Positions 24,123 to 38,274 of a stretch of 64,000 nucleotides of DNA are shown here, in pieces. The position numbers and the translations under genes are program-made. The stretch is from Hydractinia symbiolongicarpus (Eukaryota > Cnidaria > Hydrozoa > Anthoathecata > Hydractiniidae). Under the pieces are notes generated by a model. It saw only the letters and a program-made list of their open reading frames with translations, was not told the origin of the DNA and ran no database searches. The stretch's first letter is position 1. Each line of letters opens with the position of its first letter. The stretch is taken from the NCBI RefSeq assembly GCF_029227915.1, contig NC_079885.1, positions 28,337,001 to 28,401,000 on the forward strand, read 5' to 3'.

Positions 24123-25619
24123 TGACATGATTGCTGCAATTCAGCGATTACACTCGGCCCAATGGTAGCACTTCACTTAAAAATTTAGATAACATAAGTC
24201 ATTTTTTACTGTGGGACCAATCCTAGCCGTTAAAGGGCGCTGAAGAAATAGAGACAGTTTCAAATACTACATTTCATTGACTTTCTAACGGTATTAGTCC
24301 GTTTCAACTACAACGGTTGCGTCACATATTCGTACCAACATGTATTTAGGGATTTTTTTCCGATATTACTAAGTTGTACTGCTTTTGGCAGTGAAACGAT
24401 TGACTGTGGAACTTAATTGAAGTGATTCTGGACTGTGACCTTGTAAATGTGATAAACGAGCCAATTGAATTCCAAGGAATAACATTCTTCCTAATTTGAC
24501 ATAATTGCTGCAATTCAGCGATTACACTCGTCCCAGTGGTAGCGCTTCACTTAAAAATTTAGATAAAATAAGTCTTTTTGTACTGTGGGACCAATCCTAG
24601 CCGTTAGCGCGCTCTGAAGAAGTAGAAACATTTTCAAAAACTACATTTCAGTGACTTTCTAACAGTGTCAATCCGCTTAAGTTACAATGGTTGCGTCACG
24701 TATTCGTACCAACATGTATTTAGTGATTTTTTTCCGATATTACTAAGTTGTACTGCTTTTCACAGTGAAACGATTGACTGTGGAACTTAATTGAAGTGAT
24801 TCTGTATTGTGACCTTATAAATGTGATAAATGAGCCAATTGGACTACAAGGAAAAATATTCTTCTTAATTTGACATGATTGCTGCAATTCAGCGATTACA
24901 CTCGGCCCAATGGTAGCACTTCACTTAAAAATTTAGATAACATAAGTCATTTTTTACTGTGGGACCAATCCTAGCCGTTAGCGCGCGCTGAAGAAATAGA
25001 GACAGTTTCAAATACTACATTTCATTGACTTTCTAACGGTATTAGTCCGTTTCAAGTACAACGGTTGCGTCACATATTCGTACCAACATGTATTTAGGGA
25101 TTTTTTTCCGATATTACTAAGTTGTATTGCTTTTGACAGTGAAACGATTGACTGTGGAACTTAATTGAAATGATTCTGTACTGTAACCTTATGAATGTGA
25201 TAAATGAGCCAATTGGACTCCAAGGTATAACATTTTTCTTAATTTGACATGATTGCTGGAATTTACCGATTTCGCTGGGCGCTGTGGTAGCGCTTCACTT
25301 TAAAAATTTAGATAAAATATGTCATTTTTTACTGTGGGACCAATCCTAGCCGTTAGCGCGCGCTGAAGAAATAGAGACAGTTTCAAATACTAAATTTCAT
25401 TGACTTTCTAACGGTGTCAATCCGCTTCACTTACAACGGTTGTGTCACATATTTGTACCAACATGTATTTAGTGATTTTTTTCCGATATTACTAAGTTGT
25501 ATCGCTTTTAACAGTGAAACGATTGACTGTGGGACTTAATTGAAGTGATTCTGGACTGCGACCTTATAAATGTGATAAATGAGCCAATTGGACTACAAGG
25601 AAAAACATTCTTCTTAATT
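24123..25619 (+). repeat. HOR copy 1, four monomers, 1497 bp (zone III)
   Basis: Starts 24123, 24497, 24871 and 25245 pair with 25620, 25994, 26368 and 26742 at +1497. Markers are AGATAACATAAG (first and third units), CTCGTCCCAGTGG with AGTCTTTTTGTACTG (second), and GGAATTTACCGATTTCGC with AAAATATGTC (fourth). Several scattered substitutions separate the copies, so this pair looks older than the 1869-bp pair. Confidence 0.9.
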
Positions 25620-27117
25620 TGACATGATTGCTGCAATTCAGCGATTACACTCGGCCCAATGGTAGCACTTCACTTAAAAATTTAGATAACATAAGTCATT
25701 TTTTACTGTGGGACCAATCCTAGCCGTTAGCGGGCGCTGAAGAAATAGAGACAGTTTCAAATACTACATTTCATTGACTTTCTAACGGTATTAGTCCGTG
25801 TCAACTACAACGGTTGCGTCACATATTCGTACCAACATGTATTTAGGGATTTTTTTCCGATATTACTAAGTTGTATTGCTTTTGACAGTGAAACGATTGA
25901 CTGTGGGACTTAATTGAAGTGATTCTGGACTGTGACCTTATAAATGTGATAAATGAGCCAATTGGATTCCAAGGAATAACATTCTTCCTAATTTGACATG
26001 ATTGCTGCAATTCAGCGATTACACTCGTCCCAGTGGTAGCGCTTCACTTAAAAATTTAGATAAAATAAGTCTTTTTGTACTGTGGGACCAATCCTAGCCG
26101 TTAGCGCGCTCTGAAGAAATAGAAACATTTTCAAAAACTACATTTCAGTGACTTTGTAACGTTGTCAATCCTCTTAAGTTACAATGGTTGCGTCACGTAT
26201 TCGTACCAACATGTATTTAGTGATTTTTTCCCAATATTACTAAGTTCTACTGCTTTTCACAGTGAAACGATTGACTGTGGAACTTAATTGAAGTGATTCT
26301 GTACTGTGACCTTATAAATGTGATAAATGAGCCAATTGGACTACAAGGAAAAATATTCTTCTTAATTTGACATGATTGCTGCAATTCAGCGATTACACTC
26401 GGCCCAATGGTAGCACTTCACTTAAAAATTTAGATAACATAAGTCATTTTTTACTGTGGGACCAATCCTAGCCGTTAGCGCGCGCTGAAGAAATAGAGAC
26501 AGTTTCAAATACTACATTTCATTGACTTTCTAACGGTATTAGTCCGTTTCAAGTACAACGGTTGCGTCACATATTCGTACCAACATGTATTTAGGGATTT
26601 TTTTCCGATATTACTAAGTTGTATTGCTTTTGACAGTGAAACGATTGATTGTGGAACTTAATTGAAGTGATTCTGTACTGTGACCTTATAAATGTGATAA
26701 ATGAGCTAATTGGACTCCAAGGTATAACATTCTTCTTAATTTGACATGATTGCTGGAATTTACCGATTTCGCTGGGCGCTGTGGTAGCGCTTCACTTTAA
26801 AAATTTAGATAAAATATGTCATTTTTTACTGTGGGACCAATCCTAGCCGTTAGCGCGCGCTGAAGAAATAGAGACAGTTTCAAATACTAAATTTCATTTA
26901 CTTTTGTAACGGTGTCAATCCGCTTCACTTACAACGGTTGAGTCACATATTTGTACCAACATGTATTTAGTGATTTTTTTCCGATAATACTAAGTTGTAT
27001 CGCTTTTAACAGTGAAACGATTGACTGTGGGACTTAATTGAAGTGATTCTGGACTGCGACCTTATAAATGTAATAAATGAGCCAATTGGACTACAAGGAA
27101 AAACATTCTTCCTAATT
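25620..27117 (+). repeat. HOR copy 2, four monomers, 1498 bp (zone III)
   Basis: This is the tandem copy of 24123-25619. After it the array jumps directly to a second-unit type (CGTCCCAGTGG, 27118), so a third copy began with its first unit missing. Confidence 0.9.
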
Positions 27118-30100
27118 TGACATGATTGCTGCAATTCAGCGATTACACTCGTCCCAGTGGTAGCGCTTCACTTAAAAATTTAGATAAAATAAGTCTTTTT
27201 GTACTGTGGGACCAATCCTAGCCGTTAGCGCGCTCTGAAGAAATAGAAACATTTTCAAAAACTACATTTCAGTGACTTTCTAACGGTGTCAATCCGCTTA
27301 AGTTACAATGGTTGCGTCACGTATTCGTACCAACATGTATTTAGTGATTTTTTTCCGATATTACTAAGTTGTGCTGCTTTTCACAGTGAAACGATTGACT
27401 GTGGAACTTAATTGAAGTGATTCTGTACTGTGACCTTATAAATGTGATAAATGAGCCAATTGGACTCCAAGGAATAACATTCTTCTTAATTTGACATGAT
27501 TGCTGGAATTCAGCGATTACACTCGGCCCTATGGTAGCGCTTCACTTAAAAATTTATATAAAATAAGTCATTTTTTACTGTGGGACCAATTCTAGCCGTT
27601 AGCGCGCGCTGAAGAAATAGAGACAGTTTCAAATACTACATTTCATTGACTTTCTAAGGGTATTAGTCCGTTTCAACTACAACGGTTGCGTCACATATTC
27701 GTACCAACATGTACTTAGGGATTTTTTTCCGATATTACTAAGTTGTATTGCTTTTGACAGTGAAACGATTGACTGTGGGACTTAATTGAAGTGATTCTGG
27801 ACTGTGACCTTATAATTGTGATAAATGAGCCAATTGGATTCCAAGGAATAACATTCTTCCTAATTTGACATGATTGCTGCAATTCAGCGATTACACCCGT
27901 CCCAGTGGTAGCGCTTCACTTAAAAATTTAGATAAAATAAGTCTTTTTGTACTGTGGGACCAATCCTAGCCGTTAGCGCGCTCTGAAGAAATACAAACAT
28001 TTTCAAAAACTACATGTCGGCGACTTTCTAACGGTGTCAATCCGCTTCAGTTACAATTGTTGCGTCACGTATTCGTACCAACATGTACTTAGTGATTTTT
28101 TTACGATATTACTAAGTTTTACTGCTTTTCCCAGTGAAACGATTGACTGTGGAACTTAATTGAAGTGATTCTGTGCTGTGACCTTATAAATGTGATAAAT
28201 GAGCCAATTGGACTCCAAGGTATAACATTCTTCTTAATTTGACATGATTGCCGGAATTCAGCTATTACACTCGACCCTATCGTAGCGCTTCACTTAAAAA
28301 TTTTTTATAAAATAAGTCATTTTGTACTGTGGGACCAATCCTTGCCGTTAGCGCGCGTTGAAGAAATAGAGACAGTTTTAAATACTACATTTCATTGACT
28401 TTCTCACGGTATCAGTCCATTTTAACTACAACGGTTGGGTCACATATTCGTACCAACATGTACTTAATGATTTTTTTCCGATATTACTAAGTTTGTTCGC
28501 TTTTAACAGTGAAACGATTGACTGTGGGACTTAATTGAACTGATCTTGGACTGTGACCTTGTAAATTTGATAAGTGAGACAATTGGACTGCAAGAAGTAA
28601 CATTCTTCTTAATTTGACATGATTGCCGGAACTCAGCGATTACACTGGGCGCTGTGGTAGTACTTCATTTAAAAATTTATATAAAATAAGTCATTTTTTA
28701 CTGTGGGACCAATTCCAGCCGTTAGCGCGCGCTGAAGAAATGGAGAGAGTTTCAAATATTACATTTCATTGACTTTCTAACGGTATCAGTGCGTTTCAAT
28801 TACAACGGTTGCGTCACATATTCGTACCAACATGTATTTAGTGATATTTTTCTGATATTATTAAGTTATAACGCTTTTAACAGTGAAACAATTGACTGTG
28901 AGACTTAATTGAACTTATTTTGGACTGTGACCTTATAAATGTGATAAGTGAGACAATTGGACACAAGAAATAACATTCTTCTTACCTTGACATGATTGCT
29001 GGAATTTACCGATTTCACTGGGCGCTGTGGTAGCGCTTCATTTAAAAACTTAGATAAATAAGTCTTTTCTACGGTGTGACGAATCCTAGCCGTTATCGCG
29101 CTGAAGAAATAGAGACAGTTTTAGAAGATACGTTTCAATGAATTTCTAACGGTATGAGTCCGTTTGAGTTACATCGGTTGAGTCACATATTCGTCCCCAC
29201 ATGTATTTAGGGATATTTTTCTGATAATACTAGGTTGTATCGCTTTTAACAGTGAAACGATTGACTGTGGCACTTAATTGAATTGATTTTGGACTGTGAC
29301 CTTACAAATGTGATAAGTGAGACAATTGGAACCAAGAAATATCATTCTTCCTAATTTGACATGATTGCTGGAATTTACTGATTTCACTGGCCGCTGTGGT
29401 AGGGATTCACTTAAAAATTTAGATAATTAAGTCATTTTTTACGTTGGGACCAATCCTAGCCGTTAGCCCGCGCTGAAGAAAGAGAAACAATTTTTTTAAA
29501 AAACTACATTTCATTGACTTTCTAACGGTATCAGTCCGTTTCAATTACAACGGTTGCGTCACGTATTCGTACCAACATGTATTTAGTGTTTTTTTTCCGA
29601 TATTACTAAGTTGTATTGCTTTTGAAAGTGAAACGATTGACTGTGGGACTTAATTGAAGTGATTCTGTACTGTGACCTTATAAATGTGATAAATGAGCCA
29701 ATTGGACTCCAAGGAATAACATTCTTCTTAAATTGACATGATTGCTGGAATTCAGCGATTACACTCGGCCCTATGGTAGCGCTTCACTTAAAAGTTTACA
29801 CAAAATAAGTCATTTTTTACTGTGGGACCAATCCTGGCCGTTAGCACGTGCTGAATAAATAGGAACAGTTTCAAAGACTACATTTCATTGACTTTCTGGC
29901 GGTATAAATCCGTTTGAGTTACAACGGTTGCGTCACATATTCGTACCAACATGTATTTAGTGATATTTTTCTGATATTATTAAGTTATAACGCTTTTAAC
30001 AGTGAAAGAATTGACTCTGGGACTTAATTGAAATAACTTTGGAATGTGACCTAATAAATGTGATAAGTGAGCCAACTGGAACCCAAGAAATAACATTCTT

Positions 30101-31570
30101 GTTAATTTGACATGATTGCCGCAACTCAGCGATTACACTGGGCGCTGTTTGGAGCCCTTCATTCAAAAATTTAGATAAGTAAGTCATTTTTTTCTGTGGG
30201 ACGAATCCTAGCCGTTAGCGCGCGCTGAAGAAAGAGAGACAGTTTCAAAAACTACATTTCATTGACTCTGTAACGGTATCAGTCCGTTTCAATTACAACA
30301 GTTGCGTCACATATTCGTACCAACATGTATTTAGCGATATTTTTCTGATTGTACTAGGTTGCATCGCTTTCAACAGTGAAAGGATTGACTGGGGGACTTG
30401 ATTGGACTGATTTTGGACTTTGACATCATAAATGTGACAAATGAGCAATTGGACCCAAGAAATATCATTCTTCCTAATTTGACATGATTGCTACAACTTA
30501 CCGATTTTGCTGGGCACTGTGGTAGCGCTTTATTTAACATTTAGATAAATAAGTCTTTTTTTACTGTGGGACTAATCCTGACCGTTAGCACGCGCTGAAG
30601 AAATAGAGACATTCTCAAAAACTATATTTCATTGACTTCTTGGCGGTATCACTCGGTTTGAGTTACAACGGTTGCGTCACATATTCGTACCAACATGTAT
30701 TTAGTGATATTTTTCCGATATTATTGCGTTATATCGCTTTTAACAGTGAAACGATTGACTCTGGGACTTAATTGAAGTAACTTTGGACTGTGACCTTATT
30801 AATGTGATAAGTGAGCCAACTGAACCCCAAGAAATGACATTCCTCTTAATTTGACATGATTGCCGCAACTCAGCGATTACACTGGTCGCTGTTTGGAGCG
30901 CTTCATTTAAAAATTTAGATAAATAAGTGATTTTTTACTTTGGGACAAATCCTAGCCGTTATCGCGCGCTGAAGAAATAGAGACAGTTTTAGAAGATACG
31001 TTTCAATGAATTTCTAACGGTATGAGTCCTTTTGAGTTACATCGGTTGAGTCACATATTCGTCCCCACATGTATTTAGGGATATTTTTCTGATAATACTA
31101 GGTTGTATCGCTTTTAACAGTGAAACGATTGACTGTGGCACTTAATTGAACTGATTTTGGACTGTGACCTTATAAATGTGATAAGTGAGACAATTGGAAC
31201 CAAAAAATATCATTCTTCTTAATTTGAAATGATTGCTGGAATTTACTGATTTCACTGGGCGCTGTGGTAGCGATTCACTTAAAAATTTATATAAAATAAG
31301 TCATTTTTTAAGGTGGGACCAATCCTATCCGTTAGCGCGCGCTGAAGAAATAGAGACAGTTTCAAATACTACGTTTCATTGACTTTCTAACGGTATTAGT
31401 CCGTTTCAACTACAACGGTTGCGTCACATATTCGTACCAACATGTATTTAGGGATTTTTTTCCGATATTACTAAGTTGTATTGCTTTTGACACTGAAACG
31501 ATTGACTGTGGGACTTAATTGAAGTGATTCTGTACTGTGACCTTATAAATGTAATAAATGAGCCTAATGG

Positions 31571-32848
31571 ACTCCAAGGAATAACATTCTTCTTAATTTG
31601 ACATGATTGCTGGAATTCAGCTATTATACTCGGCCCTATGGTAGCGCTTAACTTAAACATTTATATAAAATAAGTCCTTTTTTACTGTGGGACCAATCCT
31701 GGCTGTTAGCACGCGCCGAATAAATAGGAACAGTTTCAAAGACTACATTTCATTGACCTTCTGGCGGTATAAATCCGTTTCAGTTACAACGGTTGTCTCA
31801 CATATTCGTACCAACATGTATTTAGCGATATTTTTCTGATTTTTCTAGGTTGCATCGCTTTCAACAGTGAAAGGATTGACTGTGGGACTTGATTGAACTG
31901 ATTTTGGACTTTGACCTCATAAATGTGACAAATGAGACAATTGGACCCAAGAAATATCATTCTTTTTAATTTGACATGATTGCTAGAATTTACCGATTTC
32001 GCTGGGCACTATGGTGGCGCTTTATTTAAAATTTAGATGAATAAGTCTTTTTTTACTGCGGGACTAATCCTGACCGTTAGCACGCGCTGAAGAAATAGAG
32101 ACATTCTCAAAAACTACATTTCATTGACTTCTTGGCGTTATCACTCCGTTTGAGTTAAAACGGTTGCGTCGCATATTCGTACCAACATGTATTTAGTGAT
32201 ATTTTTCCGATATTATTGAGTTATATCGCTTTTAACAGTGAAACGATTGACTCTGGGAGTTAATTGAAGTAACTTTGGACTGTGACCTTATGAATGTGAT
32301 AAGTGAGCCAACTGGACCCCAAGAAATGACATTCTTCTTAATTTGACATGATTGCCGCAACTCAGCGATTACACTGGTCGCTGTTTGGAGCGCTTCATTT
32401 AAAAATTTAGATAAATAAGTGATTTTTTACTGTGGGACGAATCCTAGCCGTTATCGCGCGCTGAAGAAATAGAGACAGTTTTAGAAGATACGTTTCAATG
32501 AATTTCTAACGGTATGAGTCCGTTTGAAATACATCGGTTGAGTCACATATTCGTCCCCACATGTATTTAGGGATATTTTTCTGATAATACTAGGTTGTAT
32601 CGCTTTTAACAGTGAAACGATTGACTGTGGCACTTAATTGAACTGATTTTGAACTGTGACCTTAAAAATGTGATAAGTGAGACAATTGGAAACAAGAAAT
32701 ATCATCCTTCCTAATTTGACATGATTGCTGGAATTTACTGGTTTTACTGGGCGCTGTGGTAGGGATTCAATTAAAAATTTAGATAAATAAGTCATTTTTT
32801 ACGTTGGGACCAATCCTAGCCGTTAGCCCGCGCTGAAGAAAGAGAAAC
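31571..32848 (+). repeat. Block of a six-monomer HOR, copy 1 (offset 2230 bp)
   Basis: Monomer starts 31599, 31972, 32344 and 32717 match 33829, 34202, 34574 and 34947 at +2230 bp. Shared markers are GCCTAATGGACTCC, GGCTGTTAGCACGC, CTGATTTTTCTAGG and TTACTGGTTTTACTGG. Similarity ends near 32848, at GAAACAGTTTTA. Confidence 0.9.
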
Positions 32849-33800
32849 AGTTTTAAAAACTACATTTCATTGACTCTCTAACGATATCAGTCCGTTTTAA
32901 TTACAACGGTTGCGTCACATATTCGTACCAACATGTATTTAGCGATATTTTTTTGATTTTACTAGGTTGCATCGTTTTTAACAGTGAAAGGATTGACTGT
33001 GGGACTTAATTGAACTGATTTTGGACTTTGACCTCAAAAATGTAATAAATGAGACAATTGGACCCAAGAAATAACATTCGTCTTAATTTGACATGATTGC
33101 TGGAATTTACCGATTTCGCTAGGCGCTGTGGAAGCGCTTCATTTAAAAATTTAGATAAATAAGTCATTTTTTACTGTGGTACAAATCCTAGCCGTTATCG
33201 CGCGCTGAAGAAATAGAGACAGTTTTAGAAAGTACATTTCAATGAATTTCTAACGGTATGAGTCCGTTTGAGTTACATCGGTTGAGTCACATATTCGTCC
33301 CCACATGTATTTAGGGATATTTTTTGATAATACTAGGTTGTATCGCTTTTAACAGTGAAACGATTGACTGTGGCACTTAATTGAACTGATTTTGGACTGT
33401 GACCTTATAAATGTGATAAGTGAGACAATTGGAACGAAGAAATATCATTCTTCTTAATTTGACATGATTGCTGGAATTTACTGATTTCACTGGGCGCTGT
33501 GGTAGCGCTTTATTTAAAAGTTTAGATAAATAAGTCATTTTTTACTGTGGGACCAATCCTAGCCGTTAGCGCGCTGAAGAAATAGAAAAATTTTCAAAAA
33601 CTACATTTCATTGACTTTCTAACGGTGTCAATCGGCTTAAGTAACAACGGTTGCGTCACGTATTCGTACCAACATGTATTTAGTGATTTTTTTCCGATAT
33701 TACTCAGTTGTATTGCTTTTGACAGTGAAACGATTGACTGTGGGACTTAATTGAAGTGATTCTGTACTGTGACCTTATAAATGTGATAAATGCCTAATGG

Positions 33801-35078
33801 ACTCCAAGGAATAACATTCTTCTTAATTTGACATGATTGCTGGAATTCAGCTATTATACTCGGCCCTATGGTAGCGCTTAACTTAAACATTTATATAAAA
33901 TAAGTCCTTTTTTACTGTGGGACCAATCCTGGCTGTTAGCACGCGCTGAATAAATAGGAACAGTTTCAAAGACTACATTTCATTGACCTTCTGGCGGTAT
34001 AAATCCGTTTCAGTTACAACGGTTGCCTCACATATTCGTACCAACATGTATTTAGCGATATTTTTCTGATTTTTCTAGGTTGCATCGCTTTCAACAGTGA
34101 AAGGATTGACTGTGGGACTTGATTGAACTGATTTTTGACTTTGACCTCATAAATGTGACAAATGAGACAATTGGACCCAAGAAATATCATTCTTTTTAAT
34201 TTGACATGATTGCTAGAATTTACCGATTTCGCTGGGCACTATGGTAGCGCTTTATTTAAAATTTAGATGAATAAGTCTTTTTTTACTGCGGGACTAATCC
34301 TGACCGTTAGCACGCGCTGAAGAAATAGAGACATTCTCAAAAACTACATTTCATTGACTTCTTGGCGTTATCACTCCGTTTGAGTTAAAACGGTTGCGTC
34401 GCATATTCGTACCAACATGTATTTAGTGATATTTTTCCGATATTATTGAGTTATATCGCTTTTAACAGTGAAACGATTGACTCTGGGAGTTAATTGAAGT
34501 AACTTTGGACTGTGACCTTATGAATGTGATAAGTGAGCCAACTGGACCCCAAGAAATGACATTCTTCTTAATTTGACATGATTGCCGCAACTCAGCGATT
34601 ACACTGGTCGCTGTTTGGAGCGCTTCATTTAAAAATTTAGATAAATAAGTGATTTTTTACTGTGGGACGAATCCTAGCCGTTATCGCGCGCTGAAGAAAT
34701 AGAGACAGTTTTAGAAGATACGTTTCAATGAATTTCTAACGGTATGAGTCCGTTTGAAATACATCGGTTGAGTCACATATTCGTCCCCACATGTATTTAG
34801 GGATATTTTTCTGATAATACTAGGTTGTATCGCTTTTAACAGTGAAACGATTGACTGTGGCACTTAATTGAACTGATTTTGAACTGTGACCTTATAAATG
34901 TGATAAGTGAGACAATTGGAAACAAGAAATATCATCCTTCCTAATTTGACATGATTGCTGGAATTTACTGGTTTTACTGGGCGCTGTGGTAGGGATTCAA
35001 TTAAAAATTTAGATAAATAAGTCATTTTTTACGTTGGGACCAATCCTAGCCGTTAGCCCGCGCTGAAGAAAGAGAAAC
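33801..35078 (+). repeat. Block of a six-monomer HOR, copy 2 (offset 2230 bp)
   Basis: This is the copy of 31571-32848. At about 35078 it switches, in the middle of a monomer, to sequence like that at 33216 (GTTTTAGAAAGTACATTTC), a different offset of about 1861 bp. The switch lies in GAAACAGTTTTA, shared by both templates, as expected for an exchange within homologous sequence. Confidence 0.88.
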
Positions 35079-35690
35079 AGTTTTAGAAAGTACATTTCAA
35101 TGAATTTCTAACGGTATGAGTCCGTTTGAGTTACATTGGTTGAGTCACATATTCGTCCCCACATGTATTTAGGGATATTTTTTGATAATACTAGGTTGTA
35201 TCGCTTTTAACAGTGAAACGATTGACTGTGGCACTTAATTGAACTGATTTTGGACTGTGACCTTATAAATGTGATAAGTGAGACAATTGGAACGAAGAAA
35301 TATCATTCTTCTTAATTTGACATGATTGCTGGAATTTACTGATTTCACTGGGCGCTGTGGTAGGGATTCACTTAAAAATTTAGATAAATAAGTCATTTTT
35401 TACGGTGGGACCAATCCTAGCCGTTAGCCCGCGCTGAAGAAAGAGAAACAGTTTTAAAAACAACATTTCATAGACTCTCTAACGGTATCAGTCATTTTCA
35501 ATTACATCGGTTGCGTCACATATTCGTACCATCATGTATTTAGTGATTTTTTTCCGATATTACTCAGTTGTATTGCTTTTGACAGTGAAACGATTGACTG
35601 TGGGACTTAATTGAAGTGATTCTGTACTGTGACCTTATAAATGTGATAAATGAGACTATTGGACTCCAAAGATTAACATTCTTCTTAATT

Positions 35691-36052
35691 TGACATGATT
35701 GCTACAATTCAGCTATTATACTCGGCCCTATGGTAGCGCTTCACTTAAAAATTTAGATAAATAAGTCATTTTTTACGGTGGGACCAATCCTAGCCGTTAG
35801 CCCGCGCTGAAGAAAGAGAAACAGTTTTAAAAACTACATTTCATAGACTCTCTAACGGTATCAGTCCTTTTCAATTACATCGGTTGCGTCACATATTCGT
35901 ACCATCATGTATTTAGCGATATTTTTCTGATTTTACTAGGTTGCATCGTTTTTAACAGTGAAACGATTGACTGTGGCACTTAATTGAACTGATTTTGGAC
36001 TTTGACCTCAAAAATGTGATAAATGAGACAAGAAATAACATTCGTCTTAATT
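35691..36052 (+). repeat. First 362-bp monomer (10-bp deletion class)
   Basis: Near its end this monomer reads ATGAGACAAGAAATAAC where others read GAGACAATTGGACCCAAGAAA. The missing 10 bp lie between two CAA triplets. Similar units occur at 37169, 40509, 42359, 46857, 47964, 50422, 51529, 52638, 54864, 58081, 59910 and 60935, all to the right of here. The remnant monomer at 62710 has the same tail. Confidence 0.9.
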
Positions 36053-38274
36053 TGACATGATTGCTGAAATTTACCGATTTCGCTGGGCGCTGTGGTAGCG
36101 CTTTATTTAAAATTTTAGATATATAAGTCATTTTTTACTGTGGGACCAATCCTAGCCGTTAGCGCGCTGAAGAAATAAAAACATTTTTAAAAACTACATT
36201 TCATTGACTTTCTAACGGTGTCAATCCGCTTAAGTAACAACGGTTGCGTCACGTGTTCGTACCAACATGTATTTAGTGATTTTTTTCCGATATTGCTCAG
36301 TTGTGTTGCTTTTGACAGTGAAACGATTGACTGTGGGACTTAATTGAAGTGATTCTGTACTGTGACCTTATAAATGTAGTAAATGAGCCTATTGGACTTC
36401 AAAGATTAACATTCTTCTTAATTTGACATGATTGCTACAATTCAGTTATTATACTCGGCCCTATGGTAGCGCTTCACTTAAGTATTTATATAAGATAAGT
36501 CCTTTTTTACTGTGGGACCAATCCTGGCCGTTAGCACGCGCTGAATAAATAGGAACAGTTTCAAAGACTACATTTCATTGACCTTCTGGCGGTATAAATC
36601 CGTTTGAGTTACAACGGTTGCCTCACATATTCGTGCCAACATGTATTTAGCGATAGTATTCGGATATTACTAGGTTGCATCGCTTTTAACAGTGAAACGA
36701 TTGACTGTGGGACTTAATTGAACTTATTTTCGACCGTGATCTTATAAATGTGATAAATGAGACAATTGGACCCAAGGAATAACATTTTTTTAATTTGACA
36801 TGATTGCTGAAATTTACCGATTTCGCTGGGCGCTGTGGTAGCGTTTTGTTTAAAAGTTTAGATATATAAGTCATTTTGTACTGCGGGACCAATCCTAGCC
36901 GTTAGCGCGCGTTGAAGAAATAGAAACAGTTTCAAAGACTACATTTCATTGACCTTCTGGCGGTATAAATCCGTTTGAGTTAAAACGGTTGCGCCACATA
37001 TTCGTACCAATATATATTTAATGATATTTTTCTGATATTATTAAGTTATATCGCTTTTAACAGTGAAACAATTGACTCTGGGACTTAATTGAAATAACTT
37101 TGGACTGTGACCTAATAAATGTGATAAGTGAGCCAACTGGAACCCAAGAAATAGCATTCTTCTTAATTTGACATGATTGCCGCAACACAGCGATTACCTT
37201 GGGTGTTGTTTGGAGCGCTTCATTTAAAAATTTAGATAAATAAGTCATTTTTTTCTGTGGGACGAATCCTAGCCGTTAGCGCGCTGAAGAAAGAGAGACA
37301 GTTTTAAAAACTACATCTCATTGACTCTGTAACGGTATCAGTCCGTTTCAATTACAACAGTTGCGTCACATATTCGTACCATCATGTATTTAGCGATATT
37401 TTTCTGTTTTTACTAGGTTGCATCATTTTTAACAGTGAAATGATTGACTGTGGGACTTAATTGAACTGATTTTGGACTTTGACCTCAAAAATGTAATAAA
37501 TGAGACAAGAAAAAACATTCGTCTTACTTTGACATGATTGCTGAAATTTACCGATTTCTCTGGGCGCTGTGGTAGCGCTTTATTTATAAGTTTAGATAAA
37601 TAAGTCATTTTTTACTATGGCACCAATCCTAGCCGTTAGCACGCTGAAGAAATAGAAAAATTTTCAAAAAACTACATTTCATTGACTTTGTAACGGTGTC
37701 AATCCGCTTTAGTAACAACGGTTGCGTCACATATTCGTACCAACATGTATTTAGTGATTTTTTCCGATATTACTCAGTTGTATTGCTTTTGACAGTGAAA
37801 CGATTGACTGTGGGACTTAATTGAACTGATTTTGGACTGTGACTTTATAAATGTGATAAGTGAGACAATTGGACCCAAGAAATAACATTCTTCTTAATTT
37901 GACATGATTGCTAGAATTTATCGATTTCGCTGGGCGCTGTGTTAACGCTTCACTTTAAAAATTTAGATAAAATAAGTCATTTTTTACTGTGGGACCAATC
38001 CTAGCCGTTAGCGCGCGCTGAAGAAATAGAGACAGTTTCAAATACTACATTTCATTGACTTTCTAACAGTGTCAATCCTTTTGACTTACAACGGTTGAGT
38101 CACATATTTGTACCAACATGTATTTAGTGATTTTTTTCCGATATTACTAAGTTGTATCGCTTTTAACAGTGAAACGATTGACTGTGGGACTTAATTGAAG
38201 TGATTCTGGACTGCCACCTTATAAATGTGATAAATGAGCCAATTGAACTACAAGGAAAAACATTCTTCTTAGTT

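Larger units (their letters stand above)
23750..28239 (+). repeat. Array zone III: four-monomer HOR zone
   Basis: Twelve monomers lie here, almost all 374 bp. After one leading A-type unit (23750), the order is: AGATAACATAAG type (24123), CGTCCCAGTGG type (24497), AGATAACATAAG type (24871), C type (25245). The same order repeats from 25620. A partial copy follows, with CGTCCCAGTGG monomers at 27118 and 27866 separated by an A-start monomer at 27492. This is one of the most regular parts of the window. Confidence 0.85.
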
